Source of the DNA: Pseudohongiella sp.
Lineage (GTDB): Bacteria; Pseudomonadota; Gammaproteobacteria; Pseudomonadales; Pseudohongiellaceae
NCBI GenBank assembly: GCA_030651695.1
Contig: JAUSCD010000019.1
Location: forward strand, 1-64,000
Direction: 5' to 3'
DNA length: 64,000 nt
Position 1 is the stretch's first letter. Every line of letters begins with the position of its first letter. The position numbers and the translations under genes are program-made. This document shows, piece by piece, positions 7,269 to 15,191 of the stretch. The notes under the pieces were generated by a model. It was not told where the DNA came from. It was given only the letters and a program-made list of their open reading frames with translations, and ran no database searches.

Positions 7269-8528
7269 TCAGCGAGGCGGCAGTATGACGGCATTCGGTC
7301 CTGCCTGATACTCCGCATTGGGATCTATCACCAGACCATCGATAATCCTTGAACGGCCAACCATTGGACCACTTTCCGCAGGCAGCGGAGGAGCCTGATC
7401 CTTGTAGGAAATCACTTGGGTCGCCACCTCACTGGCGTCCGGTGTCATCACAAACGCAGGCAAGGCATCAACCCTTAAGGCGTAAGAGATATGCGTGTTT
7501 TCCTCACTACTGCCATCAGGATGATAATCGGCGCCACGACGAAGTGCGTAATACACAGACGGCAATTCAACCCAGGTCAGCGATTCGATCACTGGGCCAC
7601 GCGCATTGACCCAACCCTGATACACCGGCAGCCACGGACGGTAACCGCCCACATATCCGCGCAAGGTACCATCGTCCTTCATTTCAAGTTTGATCTGAGC
7701 CTGCAGTAACTCAAGATCACGCGTATATCCCGGGTCACGTAGCACAACTGGTGTGGGCTCACGGGACTCGATGACACCATTAACGGTGCGCGCCGGAAAC
7801 AGACCTTCATACCTGGCATGAGGCTGGATACGGTAGGTGTAGTGCGGGGAGATATTACCATCGCCACCTTTCACCATATTGTCCTGGCTCATGTAAAAAC
7901 CGACCATGACGTTATCATCATTGGACGGATCATCGCCTTCACCAGACACAACAATCACCATGGTCCAAGATCCATTGCGCATGCCGTCGTTAAACTGCAT
8001 GGCACCACTGGAAAGACGCTCCGGGCCACGATAGGTTTTCCAGCAGCCAAGCGTTTTGTAGAACGTGTTGTCGATGCCAGCTTCACCTGACGGGCTGACA
8101 AAACCGGTGTCCGTATTGCCGTCAAGATTGAGCCCTTCAGCTACGTTTCCTGTCATTGGATACAAGCCGGGGTCTGGATAGGACGTCGGATTTACATACA
8201 CGTTTGCGCGGTCTTTGCCACGAAACGCCATCTGGTTCTGCCCATGTGTGGGACTGCGTGTCGGATTGGCCGGATTACGCAACCACTCCGCTTCCTCGCG
8301 CGTATAGCCGGCACGCATCAGCACATCAACCCAGTCCTGCTCAGGATTGACGCCTTGCGGGCAATCGCTGCCCGGGCCTTCAATACCTGCTTCGCCTGCA
8401 AAATACATTGCCGGTTCATTCCATTCGATAACATAGGAACGCTGCCACTCGGCCTGCGCCGCTATTGGCAGCATCAAAGCTGTCACAGAAACAAAAAGTG
8501 CTTTATTTATTTTAGTTTTGTTAAGCAT
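7269..8528 (-). CDS. Exported protein of unknown function in the DUF1552/DUF1592 operon
   Basis: A 419-residue protein with a Sec signal peptide (KTKINKALFVSVTALMLP then IAAQA|E). The mature part is rich in aromatic residues, prolines and glycines with three or so cysteines, suggesting a beta-rich secreted or periplasmic fold. I recognise no domain. ATG at 8528 is preceded by a strong GGGGGAGAGG site. It is the third gene of the operon behind DUF1592 and DUF1552 proteins and 15 bases ahead of the TetR gene, so it very likely acts in the same pathway. Confidence 0.8.
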   Translation of the reverse strand: MLNKTKINKALFVSVTALMLPIAAQAEWQRSYVIEWNEPAMYFAGEAGIEGPGSDCPQGVNPEQDWVDVLMRAGYTREEAEWLRNPANPTRSPTHGQNQMAFRGKDRANVYVNPTSYPDPGLYPMTGNVAEGLNLDGNTDTGFVSPSGEAGIDNTFYKTLGCWKTYRGPERLSSGAMQFNDGMRNGSWTMVIVVSGEGDDPSNDDNVMVGFYMSQDNMVKGGDGNISPHYTYRIQPHARYEGLFPARTVNGVIESREPTPVVLRDPGYTRDLELLQAQIKLEMKDDGTLRGYVGGYRPWLPVYQGWVNARGPVIESLTWVELPSVYYALRRGADYHPDGSSEENTHISYALRVDALPAFVMTPDASEVATQVISYKDQAPPLPAESGPMVGRSRIIDGLVIDPNAEYQAGPNAVILPPR

Positions 8529-8547
8529 GGACCTCTCCCCCTGAGCC

Positions 8548-9903
8548 TTAGGCTATCACGTCGCTGACAGCTCTGGCCGTACGCATGGAGCCGGTGCCAA
8601 ATTCCCCTGCCGGAGCGCCAGCAAGTTGCATCGCAGTTAACGACACACGCGTTACTGACTCACCGGGCGCGTGAATATGCTGCCCCGCTTTGTGACGTCC
8701 GCCCGCGCCACCTGCCAACATCATGGGGATATTCTCCAGTGAGTGGATCTTGGCATAACCGGTGTCGCTGAATGCCAGCACCAGACAGTTATCCAGCAAG
8801 GTGCCACTTCCCTCTTTTATGGCGTCCAGCTCTTCCAGGAATGCCCCGAACCCTTCCATTACCAAACCGGCAAGCTTGCTGGTTTCAGGCTGATAACCCA
8901 GCTGCGCATGCGTAGGTTCGTCATGCGTAATCTGGTGGTATATTTTGCTTTGCCCCGCAATATAGGTTTCCGAAGTACCGCCTGTATGAACAAAGTTGAA
9001 GACGCGGGATTGATCACATGCAAGACCCATAGCAAGCAAGCGCGCCATCACGCGGGTATTACTGTTGACCACATCAACTGATCCGGCCCGCTCGAGCTCT
9101 GAAGGTGAACGCGGTAGCACACAGGCATCACGAGGTTCCGGACGCTGTAATTGCACTGCCAGCTGATTCTCCATCTCGCGCAGCGACGTAAAATATTGCT
9201 CTAGCTTGATCTGATCCTCGTGACCCACGCTGCGCATCAGCGAATGGCGCTGATCGGTGACGGCAGATAACACACTCTGACGCAACATAATGGCCGGATC
9301 CGGCGCCCAGTTTTCGCTGTTGGGATCCTGAAAACCTTCGCCAAACAAACGCTGATACAATGCCAGTGGCGACTGATCCGGAGATGCAAAGGTAGAGCCG
9401 GTCCGGGTTGAATAGCTTACTGGACGTCTCGACACTGAAGCATCAATGTCCAGCACTTTAAAGCGGGTTGAACCGCCTATGGCGTCTGCAACTTTGGTAT
9501 CCAGCGTGGCTCCGTCAAAACGACCACTGGCTGCCGGTGCCACACCCGACAGAATGGAAGCATGCCCGCTCCAATGCACCAGATTCGGCCGGGTGTCAGG
9601 TATCGCCCGAAAACCGGAAAACACCGAAACTTTGTTTTTTAACGCTGCAATTGCTTCCAACTCAGGTGTAATTTCATAATCAAAACCGGTTTTTTGTGGC
9701 ACCCAGCGCGTACCACCTGCTGGCGTATCAGTTAGCCCCAAACCCCAGAAATAGGTACCAAACCGCGTAGGAATAGTGCTGCCGTCAGCATAAGCATTCC
9801 CGTTTTCATTAAGAAAAAGATTCAGCATGGGCAGACCCAGACTGACCGTTGCGCCTCCAAGCATGCCCTTAAGCAGTGAACGACGATTGATTTTTTTACT
9901 CAT
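8548..9903 (-). CDS. DUF1552 domain protein, probable Tat substrate
   Basis: A 451-residue protein of family PF07586 (DUF1552). The N terminus NRRSLLKGMLGGATVSLGLP is a twin-arginine-type signal. The body is alkaline-phosphatase/sulfatase-superfamily-like in tone (conserved HWSGHASILSG near residues 123-133, and SDTGYAKIHSLENIPMMLAG near 385-404), a comparison I make cautiously. The family is almost always encoded next to DUF1592 cytochrome-like proteins, as here (20 bases downstream). Biochemical function is not established. ATG with GGGGAAT upstream. Confidence 0.85.
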   Translation of the reverse strand: MSKKINRRSLLKGMLGGATVSLGLPMLNLFLNENGNAYADGSTIPTRFGTYFWGLGLTDTPAGGTRWVPQKTGFDYEITPELEAIAALKNKVSVFSGFRAIPDTRPNLVHWSGHASILSGVAPAASGRFDGATLDTKVADAIGGSTRFKVLDIDASVSRRPVSYSTRTGSTFASPDQSPLALYQRLFGEGFQDPNSENWAPDPAIMLRQSVLSAVTDQRHSLMRSVGHEDQIKLEQYFTSLREMENQLAVQLQRPEPRDACVLPRSPSELERAGSVDVVNSNTRVMARLLAMGLACDQSRVFNFVHTGGTSETYIAGQSKIYHQITHDEPTHAQLGYQPETSKLAGLVMEGFGAFLEELDAIKEGSGTLLDNCLVLAFSDTGYAKIHSLENIPMMLAGGAGGRHKAGQHIHAPGESVTRVSLTAMQLAGAPAGEFGTGSMRTARAVSDVIA

Positions 9904-9923
9904 GATTCATTCCCCTGCTGCTG

Positions 9924-11600
9924 TTATTGGGCAGATGCTGCACTGGCCACGTTATTTGTGTTTTGTTGCGCACCTTGCGGTATCACCACGTTAAAAAACT
10001 CCGGCGTCAGAGCAATCTGACTGAACAGTGCCGGCACGCGATAACCATTCTCTGCAAAACGCTCAATCTGTGTATTGATGTAAGGGCGTTCAGCACTGCC
10101 GGGCATACGCGCAGCCCCATAGGCATACACATTTCGCACCAGACACGACGACGCCCGGGGATCGTTGTAGAGGAATTGGCCCAGACCCTGTGCCCCGACA
10201 AACTTATTGCCAAACAAGTCAGCGTTAACATCAATCAACTGGCCATTCTCGTACTTGCGTAGCTGCCCCATACCGTCAAAATGCTCCAGCGCCAGACCAG
10301 GCGGATCACTGCGCTGATGGCAGACAATACATCCCGGATTGCTCATATGATCCAGCAGGCGCTCACGCGAAGTGGCAGCGCTGCTGTCGACCACTGAAGA
10401 GAAATCTACGTCAGCCGGCGGCTCAGGCGTGTGTTCACACAGGAAAATCTCGTGCAGCTTGATGCCGCGGATTGTTGGCGACGAAGTCCCCGGATGCGCG
10501 TAAAGCGACAGGAAACCTATTTGAGAAAATATGCCAGAGCGCTCCGCCGAATCGGGAAATGTGTAGGGTGCCCACTCTTCACTGGACGCAAACGGCACCT
10601 GATAAACTGCAGCCAATGGTCGATTGAGGAACGTCTCATTGGAAGTAAAAATCTCGCGATAATCACGCTCTTTCACAACCAGCAAATCAACCAGTGTTCT
10701 GATCATTTGCTGTTGCGCGCTATCTGCCACCAGCTGATTGAATTTGGGATAGATGGTGGCATCTTTAATCATGCTGTCGAAACCATCAATCTGCATCATG
10801 TCGACCAGAAATGCCTGTATGCCGTCCTGCACCCGGGGCGAACTGCTCAGGCGCTGCACCTGAGCATTTAACCCGTTTTCCGTGTGTAACTCACCACTGC
10901 GTGCTGCTGCAAGCAACTCTTTATCAGGAGAGGTGTTCCAGAACAGATAGGATAGTCGTGACGCACGCGACCAGGCATCCAGTCTCCAGTTATCAGCATT
11001 CTCAGGATCAGGCTCTGCGCGCTCGATACGAAAGAGGTATTCCGGTGCCGTTAACATACTGCTCAGGGCCAGCTGCAGCCCGGTATAAAAGTCACCTGAT
11101 TGTTCAGTGCCAAGTGCAGCAGCGTCCAGTCTTGCTTCCACTTCAGCAGAGCTCAGAGGGCGACGGAATAACTGCTCACCATAAGTGCTGATAAATTGCT
11201 CCGCGCACACCCGATCAAATTCAGCCGGGGAGGCAGGAGCGCAAGGCATTACCGCGTGACGCATCTGCTCACTGAAAACCTGCCTTGAGATGTCCAGCGA
11301 CAGGTTGAAGTACTGCTCAAACCCCGCCGCTGTCAGCGACAGCGTAGCGCTACCCAGCGCCAACAGGCCGATTTCACGGCGCTCCGGCTCAAAACGGCCA
11401 GTGATTTGAATGTCCTCACCAAAAATATCCTCAATACTTTGACGATACTGGGGCTCAGTGAGGCGGCGCACGGCAACAACCACAGGTTCTTTGTGAGTTG
11501 CCAGGGTTGAGTCATCTGCTATGACAACAGTGCTGTGGGCTGCCACATGCAGCACTACTCCCACAGACAGCGTCAAAACAAACAGGCGAGCTGATTTCAT
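9924..11600 (-). CDS. DUF1592-family multidomain protein with one CxxCH haem site
   Basis: A 558-residue exported protein starting at the ATG at 11600 (signal MKSARLFVLTLSVGVVLHVAA); an upstream in-frame extension runs into a repeat and is rejected. Domains follow the order DUF1587 (about 40-70), DUF1595 (120-190), DUF1592 (205-330), DUF1588 (350-450) and DUF1585 (460-535). A single CIVCH in DUF1588 is a c-type haem motif, so the protein may carry electrons in the periplasm. First gene of the operon with DUF1552, an unknown exported protein and TetR. Such sets are best known from Planctomycetes; function remains unknown. Confidence 0.85.
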   Translation of the reverse strand: MKSARLFVLTLSVGVVLHVAAHSTVVIADDSTLATHKEPVVVAVRRLTEPQYRQSIEDIFGEDIQITGRFEPERREIGLLALGSATLSLTAAGFEQYFNLSLDISRQVFSEQMRHAVMPCAPASPAEFDRVCAEQFISTYGEQLFRRPLSSAEVEARLDAAALGTEQSGDFYTGLQLALSSMLTAPEYLFRIERAEPDPENADNWRLDAWSRASRLSYLFWNTSPDKELLAAARSGELHTENGLNAQVQRLSSSPRVQDGIQAFLVDMMQIDGFDSMIKDATIYPKFNQLVADSAQQQMIRTLVDLLVVKERDYREIFTSNETFLNRPLAAVYQVPFASSEEWAPYTFPDSAERSGIFSQIGFLSLYAHPGTSSPTIRGIKLHEIFLCEHTPEPPADVDFSSVVDSSAATSRERLLDHMSNPGCIVCHQRSDPPGLALEHFDGMGQLRKYENGQLIDVNADLFGNKFVGAQGLGQFLYNDPRASSCLVRNVYAYGAARMPGSAERPYINTQIERFAENGYRVPALFSQIALTPEFFNVVIPQGAQQNTNNVASAASAQ

Positions 11601-11782
11601 GATGGGCGGACCTTTTTCTTTATTCTGGTTATTTTTTGAAATGCTGGCGCATTGAGCATGGAAAATATGATTGTTTCTATATTTTCCGTTGAGTTTGAGT
11701 CTACCTGCTTGAGTTGGGTTGTCAATATATGGGTGGCTGGATATGGGTGGCTGGTCAGAAAGCATAAGTAGCTGACAGGAGA

Positions 11783-11964
11783 GCATCGGGAGGCGGCCGC
11801 GGTACCGGACCGGCCGCATCCTCTGCGCTGTCGACCGTCGCTGCGCAACTCGCCTTCGCTCGCTTCGCGGGCTCAGAGCTCAGACAGTGCTCGCTCTTTC
11901 CGGTCGACAACGCAGAGGATAAACGCGTCCTGATTGGTCCGGCACCGCGGCCGCCTCCCGATGC
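11783..11964 (-). repeat. Structured element copy D (inverted orientation)
   Basis: The only copy on the minus strand. The outer arms 11783-11811 and 11936-11964 (29 bases, GCATCGGGAGGCGGCC...) match except one position, which is G.T when read in element orientation. The AATCA bulge is conserved, the inner arm has one T.G, and the apical loop is C(GAA)G. It lies in the 394-base gap between the DUF1592 start at 11600 and a possible 41-residue ORF. It is upstream of the DUF1592 promoter region rather than next to a gene's 3' end. Confidence 0.9.
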
Positions 11965-11994
11965 TGTGCCAGATTCCGGCTTCACTTGCTCCGA

Positions 11995-12120
11995 TTATTT
12001 CTGTTGTTCTGACGTGTAGATTGTTCTGATTAGAAGTAGCCCTATCGGCGCCATGAGCAGAAACATCAACGACCAGAGCATTGTGTAGTGCCACATTTCG
12101 TCGCCGGGCAGATGACTCAT
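11995..12120 (-). CDS. Possible 41-residue single-span membrane protein
   Basis: An ATG-to-TAA frame of 42 codons between repeat copies D and E. The predicted product starts MSHLPGDEMWHYT, has one hydrophobic segment (MLWSLMFLLMAPIGLLLIR), and ends TIYTSEQQK: a charged end, a membrane helix and an Arg at the boundary, as in genuine small membrane proteins. No ribosome site is visible. I do not recognise a family. It could equally be a chance frame; expression data or conservation would decide. Confidence 0.4.
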   Translation of the reverse strand: MSHLPGDEMWHYTMLWSLMFLLMAPIGLLLIRTIYTSEQQK

Positions 12121-12163
12121 TGAAATCGCTTTGGGATCGACACGCGCTCCGCATCACTTCAAT

Positions 12164-12355
12164 CCGGAGTGAGCAGCGGGAGGGCGCTGCAGTGCCGGAC
12201 CAATCAGGCCGCGCTTATCTTCTGGCTGTCCGACCGAAAAAACGCGAGCACTGTTTGAACTCTGAGCGGCGCAGCCGCGAAGGTGAGTTGCGCAGCGTCG
12301 GTCGGACAGCCAGAGGATGCGGCCGGTCCGGTGCTGCAGCGCCCTCCCGATGCGG
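12164..12355 (+). repeat. Structured element copy E
   Basis: Complete copy. Outer arms 12173-12201 and 12325-12353 (GCAGCGGGAGGGCGCTGC...) pair with one G.A mismatch and two wobble positions; the inner arm has one T.G. AATCA and GCTT bulges are on the left strand only, and the apical hairpin is GCGGC-GCA-GCCGC. It ends 30 bases before a second, shorter palindrome and 129 bases from the 3' end of the serine hydrolase gene. Confidence 0.92.
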
Positions 12356-12384
12356 CCATCCAAAAAAACAGTGAACCCTGTCAA

Positions 12385-12471
12385 GGCAGACTGCGTGTGA
12401 CAGAAAGTGTTTTGCAAACAATCAGGCGCGTAGCGTCGTTTGCAAAAACTTTGTGTCACCCGCAGTCTGCC
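12385..12471 (+). repeat. Long palindrome with the same plan as the A-F elements
   Basis: Left arm 12385-12419 (GGCAGACTGCGTGTGACA...) pairs with right arm 12438-12471 with two mismatches and one bulged G. At the top of the stem the left strand has AATCA unpaired, then GGCGC-GTA-GCGTC, a small hairpin with a C(GTA)G loop. The arms have no sequence similarity to copies A-F, yet the AATCA bulge and GNA loop are shared. It starts 13 bases past the stop of the serine hydrolase gene on the minus strand and could also act as its terminator. Confidence 0.8.
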
Positions 12472-12483
12472 TGCCCAGAATAA

Positions 12484-13785
12484 CTAGTCAACAATCGCCT
12501 GATTCACCACATTATGGAACCCCTCACGCAACCTGATATGACTATAAGGCCGAATCTGCGTCAGGATGATCGCCACCAACTCCTCCTCCGGATCAATCCA
12601 GAACAAAGTTCCAAAAGCCCCACCCCAGGACACAGAACCCTCAGTATCCGACGTATGCGCCACCGCCCGATCCAGCACCACCGAGTAACCCAGACCAAAA
12701 CCCATACCCGGCCCGCTGAGCCACAGCGGCAGATCCCCTGTGTGATTGGCAAAAATCAGCTCAACAGTTTTAGACCCAAGCAAACGCACACCATCCAGCT
12801 CTCCACCATTCAACATCATTTGCTGGAAACGAATATAGTCATGCGCAGTGGAAACCAGTCCGCCAGCGCCAGAGAAAAAGGCGCGCGGACCAGACACGTA
12901 ATTGCTTCGCTCATCACCAACTTCCGTCAGCATCATGCGGTTACCATTGGCAGCGTCAGGGCCATACAAAGTAGCGAAACGATTAACTTTATCCGCCGGT
13001 ATGTAGAAATGGGTGTCGTTCATTTGCAGCGGCTCGAAAATCCTTTCACGTAAGAACGTATCCAGATCGTCGCCGGAAATAACTTCCACCAGGCGCCCCA
13101 CCACACTTGTGGCGGCAGAATATTCCCATCTCGTGCCCGGCTCATAGCGAAGTGGCAACGTTGCAAGTCGCTCAGTCCAGCTCGCAAGATTTTCCTCTCC
13201 ACGCACGCGCGACACTTCAGAATAACGCGGAATATCACCACGATAACTGTTCATCAGACCAGCGGTGTGAGTCAGCATATGCGTAAAATTGATAGGGGTT
13301 TTTACTGGTTCAAGTGTCACGGAGCCATCCGCCTGCTCCACTTCCACCATCATATTTTTAAATTCAGGTAACCAGTCAGAAATAGGATCATCAAGCTGAA
13401 ACCAGCCTTCTTCATACAGCATCATCAACGCTACTGATGCAATCGGTTTGGTCATCGACGCCATCCGGAAAATAGTGTCAGTCGTCATTGGTTGATTGCG
13501 TTCAACATCCTTCATACCCTGCGCGCTGAAGTGAACCACCTTACCCCGGCGCGCCACCAGCGTCACGGTGCCGGCAACCATTTCATTGTCAATATAGCGC
13601 TGGGTAAACGCATCAATACGTTGCAACCGCTCCGCAGACATACCCACCGATTCCGGATCAGCCATAGGCAATCCAGATGCAGGGGTTTGGGCGTGAGTCA
13701 TCCAGGAAGCGGATGTCAGCGTGATGGCAGCCACCAGTTTCAATGAAATTCTCAACAAGCCATACGAATGTTTTAACTGTGACAT
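12484..13785 (-). CDS. Serine hydrolase, class C beta-lactamase / family VIII esterase-like
   Basis: A 433-residue exported protein from the ATG at 13785 (GAGGTG five bases upstream; a TTG at 13797 is less likely). After a signal peptide ending near THAQ, the beta-lactamase fold has the SxxK nucleophile in MASMTKPIAS (about 110-119), a Tyr in WEYSAATSVVG, and SWGGAFGTLFWIDP where lactamases have KTG. The WGG variant is typical of EstB-type esterases, so ester rather than lactam hydrolysis is more likely. It lies alone between palindromes and the next hydrolase gene (53 bases apart). Confidence 0.87.
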   Translation of the reverse strand: MSQLKHSYGLLRISLKLVAAITLTSASWMTHAQTPASGLPMADPESVGMSAERLQRIDAFTQRYIDNEMVAGTVTLVARRGKVVHFSAQGMKDVERNQPMTTDTIFRMASMTKPIASVALMMLYEEGWFQLDDPISDWLPEFKNMMVEVEQADGSVTLEPVKTPINFTHMLTHTAGLMNSYRGDIPRYSEVSRVRGEENLASWTERLATLPLRYEPGTRWEYSAATSVVGRLVEVISGDDLDTFLRERIFEPLQMNDTHFYIPADKVNRFATLYGPDAANGNRMMLTEVGDERSNYVSGPRAFFSGAGGLVSTAHDYIRFQQMMLNGGELDGVRLLGSKTVELIFANHTGDLPLWLSGPGMGFGLGYSVVLDRAVAHTSDTEGSVSWGGAFGTLFWIDPEEELVAIILTQIRPYSHIRLREGFHNVVNQAIVD

Positions 13786-13838
13786 CTGACACCTCAATTA
13801 TTTATTATGGTTTTTAGAACTGACGCACCCGCCCACTT

Positions 13839-14837
13839 TCAGTTATTCAAAAAACGTAGCATCTCCTGATTCAACAAATCCGGTGCTTCCAGATGTGGGT
13901 TGTGACCCACGTCAGGAAAAAGCACCAACGACCCATTTGGCAACAGATCCACGGCACGCTGAGCGGTCTGCGGATAATCAGGCCCGTCCACTGCTCCCCC
14001 AACAAGCAGCGTCGGTGTGTTGATACTTGGCCAGAAAGCATCAACTGGCAGGGCAGTCAATTGATTGTTCATTGATCTCACCAGATTCAGGCGATGAAAA
14101 TCGCCGCTCAATGCGTGGCCGTAACGAATACGCACATGCTCCATATACTCAGGACGCCAGTTCACAATGCGATTCTGCTCCTGACGAAGATTTGCTGCGT
14201 AATGCGCCTGCAGATCCGGCTCAGGCACACCTGCACTTGGTGCGCTCCAGGCACGCCCCCGCTCCGAATTATTTAGCGCAATCGGATTAACCATGATCAG
14301 ATGTGATACCCGATCAGGATAGATATGAGCATAGCTGCTTGCCAGCCGCCCGCCCAACGAGTGCCCGGCTATCGCTGCCTGCTCAATACCCAGGTGATCA
14401 AGGATAGCCATGACATTGGAAGCATGCAGATTAACATCATACGGAATGACAGGTTTTGAAGAGCGCCCCCAACCCAACCGGTCGATAGCGATCACTCTGA
14501 AGCCGGCTGCTGCCAACGCCCCCATCGTGTTTTCCCAATACCAACTGTAATAACTGCTGCCGTGCAGCAGCACAACGGCGCGACCATTGGCAGCAGCCGT
14601 CGGGGCGGCATCCATATAAGCAATGCGCACATCCTGACCATAAAGATTGCGATGCAGGAATTGCACTGGATATGGATAAGGAATCTCTTCCAGATTGATA
14701 GATACCGGCCCCCAATGGGAAGGCGGACTGTCCGACGGAGCCTGCGACAACGACACAGCAGGTAAAACAAAAAGTAGCACCGCAGCAAAAACTGCCGCAG
14801 CCATTCCGGATCGAAGCAAACGAGTCAGTCGAGGCAT
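13839..14837 (-). CDS. Exported alpha/beta hydrolase
   Basis: A 332-residue alpha/beta-hydrolase from the ATG at 14837 (GGGGA seven bases upstream; a start at 14876 lacks one). It has an N-terminal signal peptide (MPRLTRLLRSG then a hydrophobic stretch to about residue 32). Catalytic triad candidates are Ser in AGHSLGGRLASS, Asp in VGGAVDGPDYP and His in FPDVGHNPHLE. The oxyanion region is VVLLHGSSYYSWYW. Substrate unknown. Upstream of the family VIII esterase in the same direction, so the two may act together on an ester substrate in the periplasm. Confidence 0.87.
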   Translation of the reverse strand: MPRLTRLLRSGMAAAVFAAVLLFVLPAVSLSQAPSDSPPSHWGPVSINLEEIPYPYPVQFLHRNLYGQDVRIAYMDAAPTAAANGRAVVLLHGSSYYSWYWENTMGALAAAGFRVIAIDRLGWGRSSKPVIPYDVNLHASNVMAILDHLGIEQAAIAGHSLGGRLASSYAHIYPDRVSHLIMVNPIALNNSERGRAWSAPSAGVPEPDLQAHYAANLRQEQNRIVNWRPEYMEHVRIRYGHALSGDFHRLNLVRSMNNQLTALPVDAFWPSINTPTLLVGGAVDGPDYPQTAQRAVDLLPNGSLVLFPDVGHNPHLEAPDLLNQEMLRFLNN

Positions 14838-14951
14838 GCGAATATCCCCTGTTCTAATTATCGGATAGAACCACATTCAAACATGATCAACACGATCTGA
14901 CAAACCAACAGACATCCCAGCACATAAACCCGAAAAGCGCGCTGCCTGCAA

Positions 14952-15146
14952 TTCCAGAGTGAGCAACGGGAGCGGGCAGCCGCGCCGGACCAATCAGGCC
15001 GCGCTTATCCTTTAACGGGGCGCCCGAAAAAGCGTGAGCACTGTTCGAATCCGGAGCGGCGCAGCCGCGACGTTGAGTTGCGCAACGCCGGGCGCCCCGT
15101 TAAAGGATGCGGCCGGTCCGGTGCGGCTGCCCGCTCCCGTTGCGAC
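14952..15146 (+). repeat. Structured element copy F
   Basis: Complete copy. Outer arms 14963-14991 and 15115-15143 (GCAACGGGAGCGGGCAGC...) pair throughout with a single G.T. The inner arm ATCCTTTAACGGGGCGCCCG is perfectly matched although its sequence differs from copies C-E. Bulges AATCA and GCTT are on the left strand, apical hairpin GCGGC-GCA-GCCGC. It fills most of the gap between the alpha/beta hydrolase start and the alcohol dehydrogenase 3' end (46 bases away). The rest of that gap shows nothing. Confidence 0.92.
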
Positions 15147-15191
15147 TGCACTATGCCTTCAACACTAACCCAAAGTTTCAGACCAATAAAA

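Noticed and set aside
11601-11819. N-terminal extension of the DUF1592 protein to 11819 (73 more residues)
   Set aside because: The extension runs through repeat copy D's edge and is not family-like; a clear signal peptide starts at 11600.
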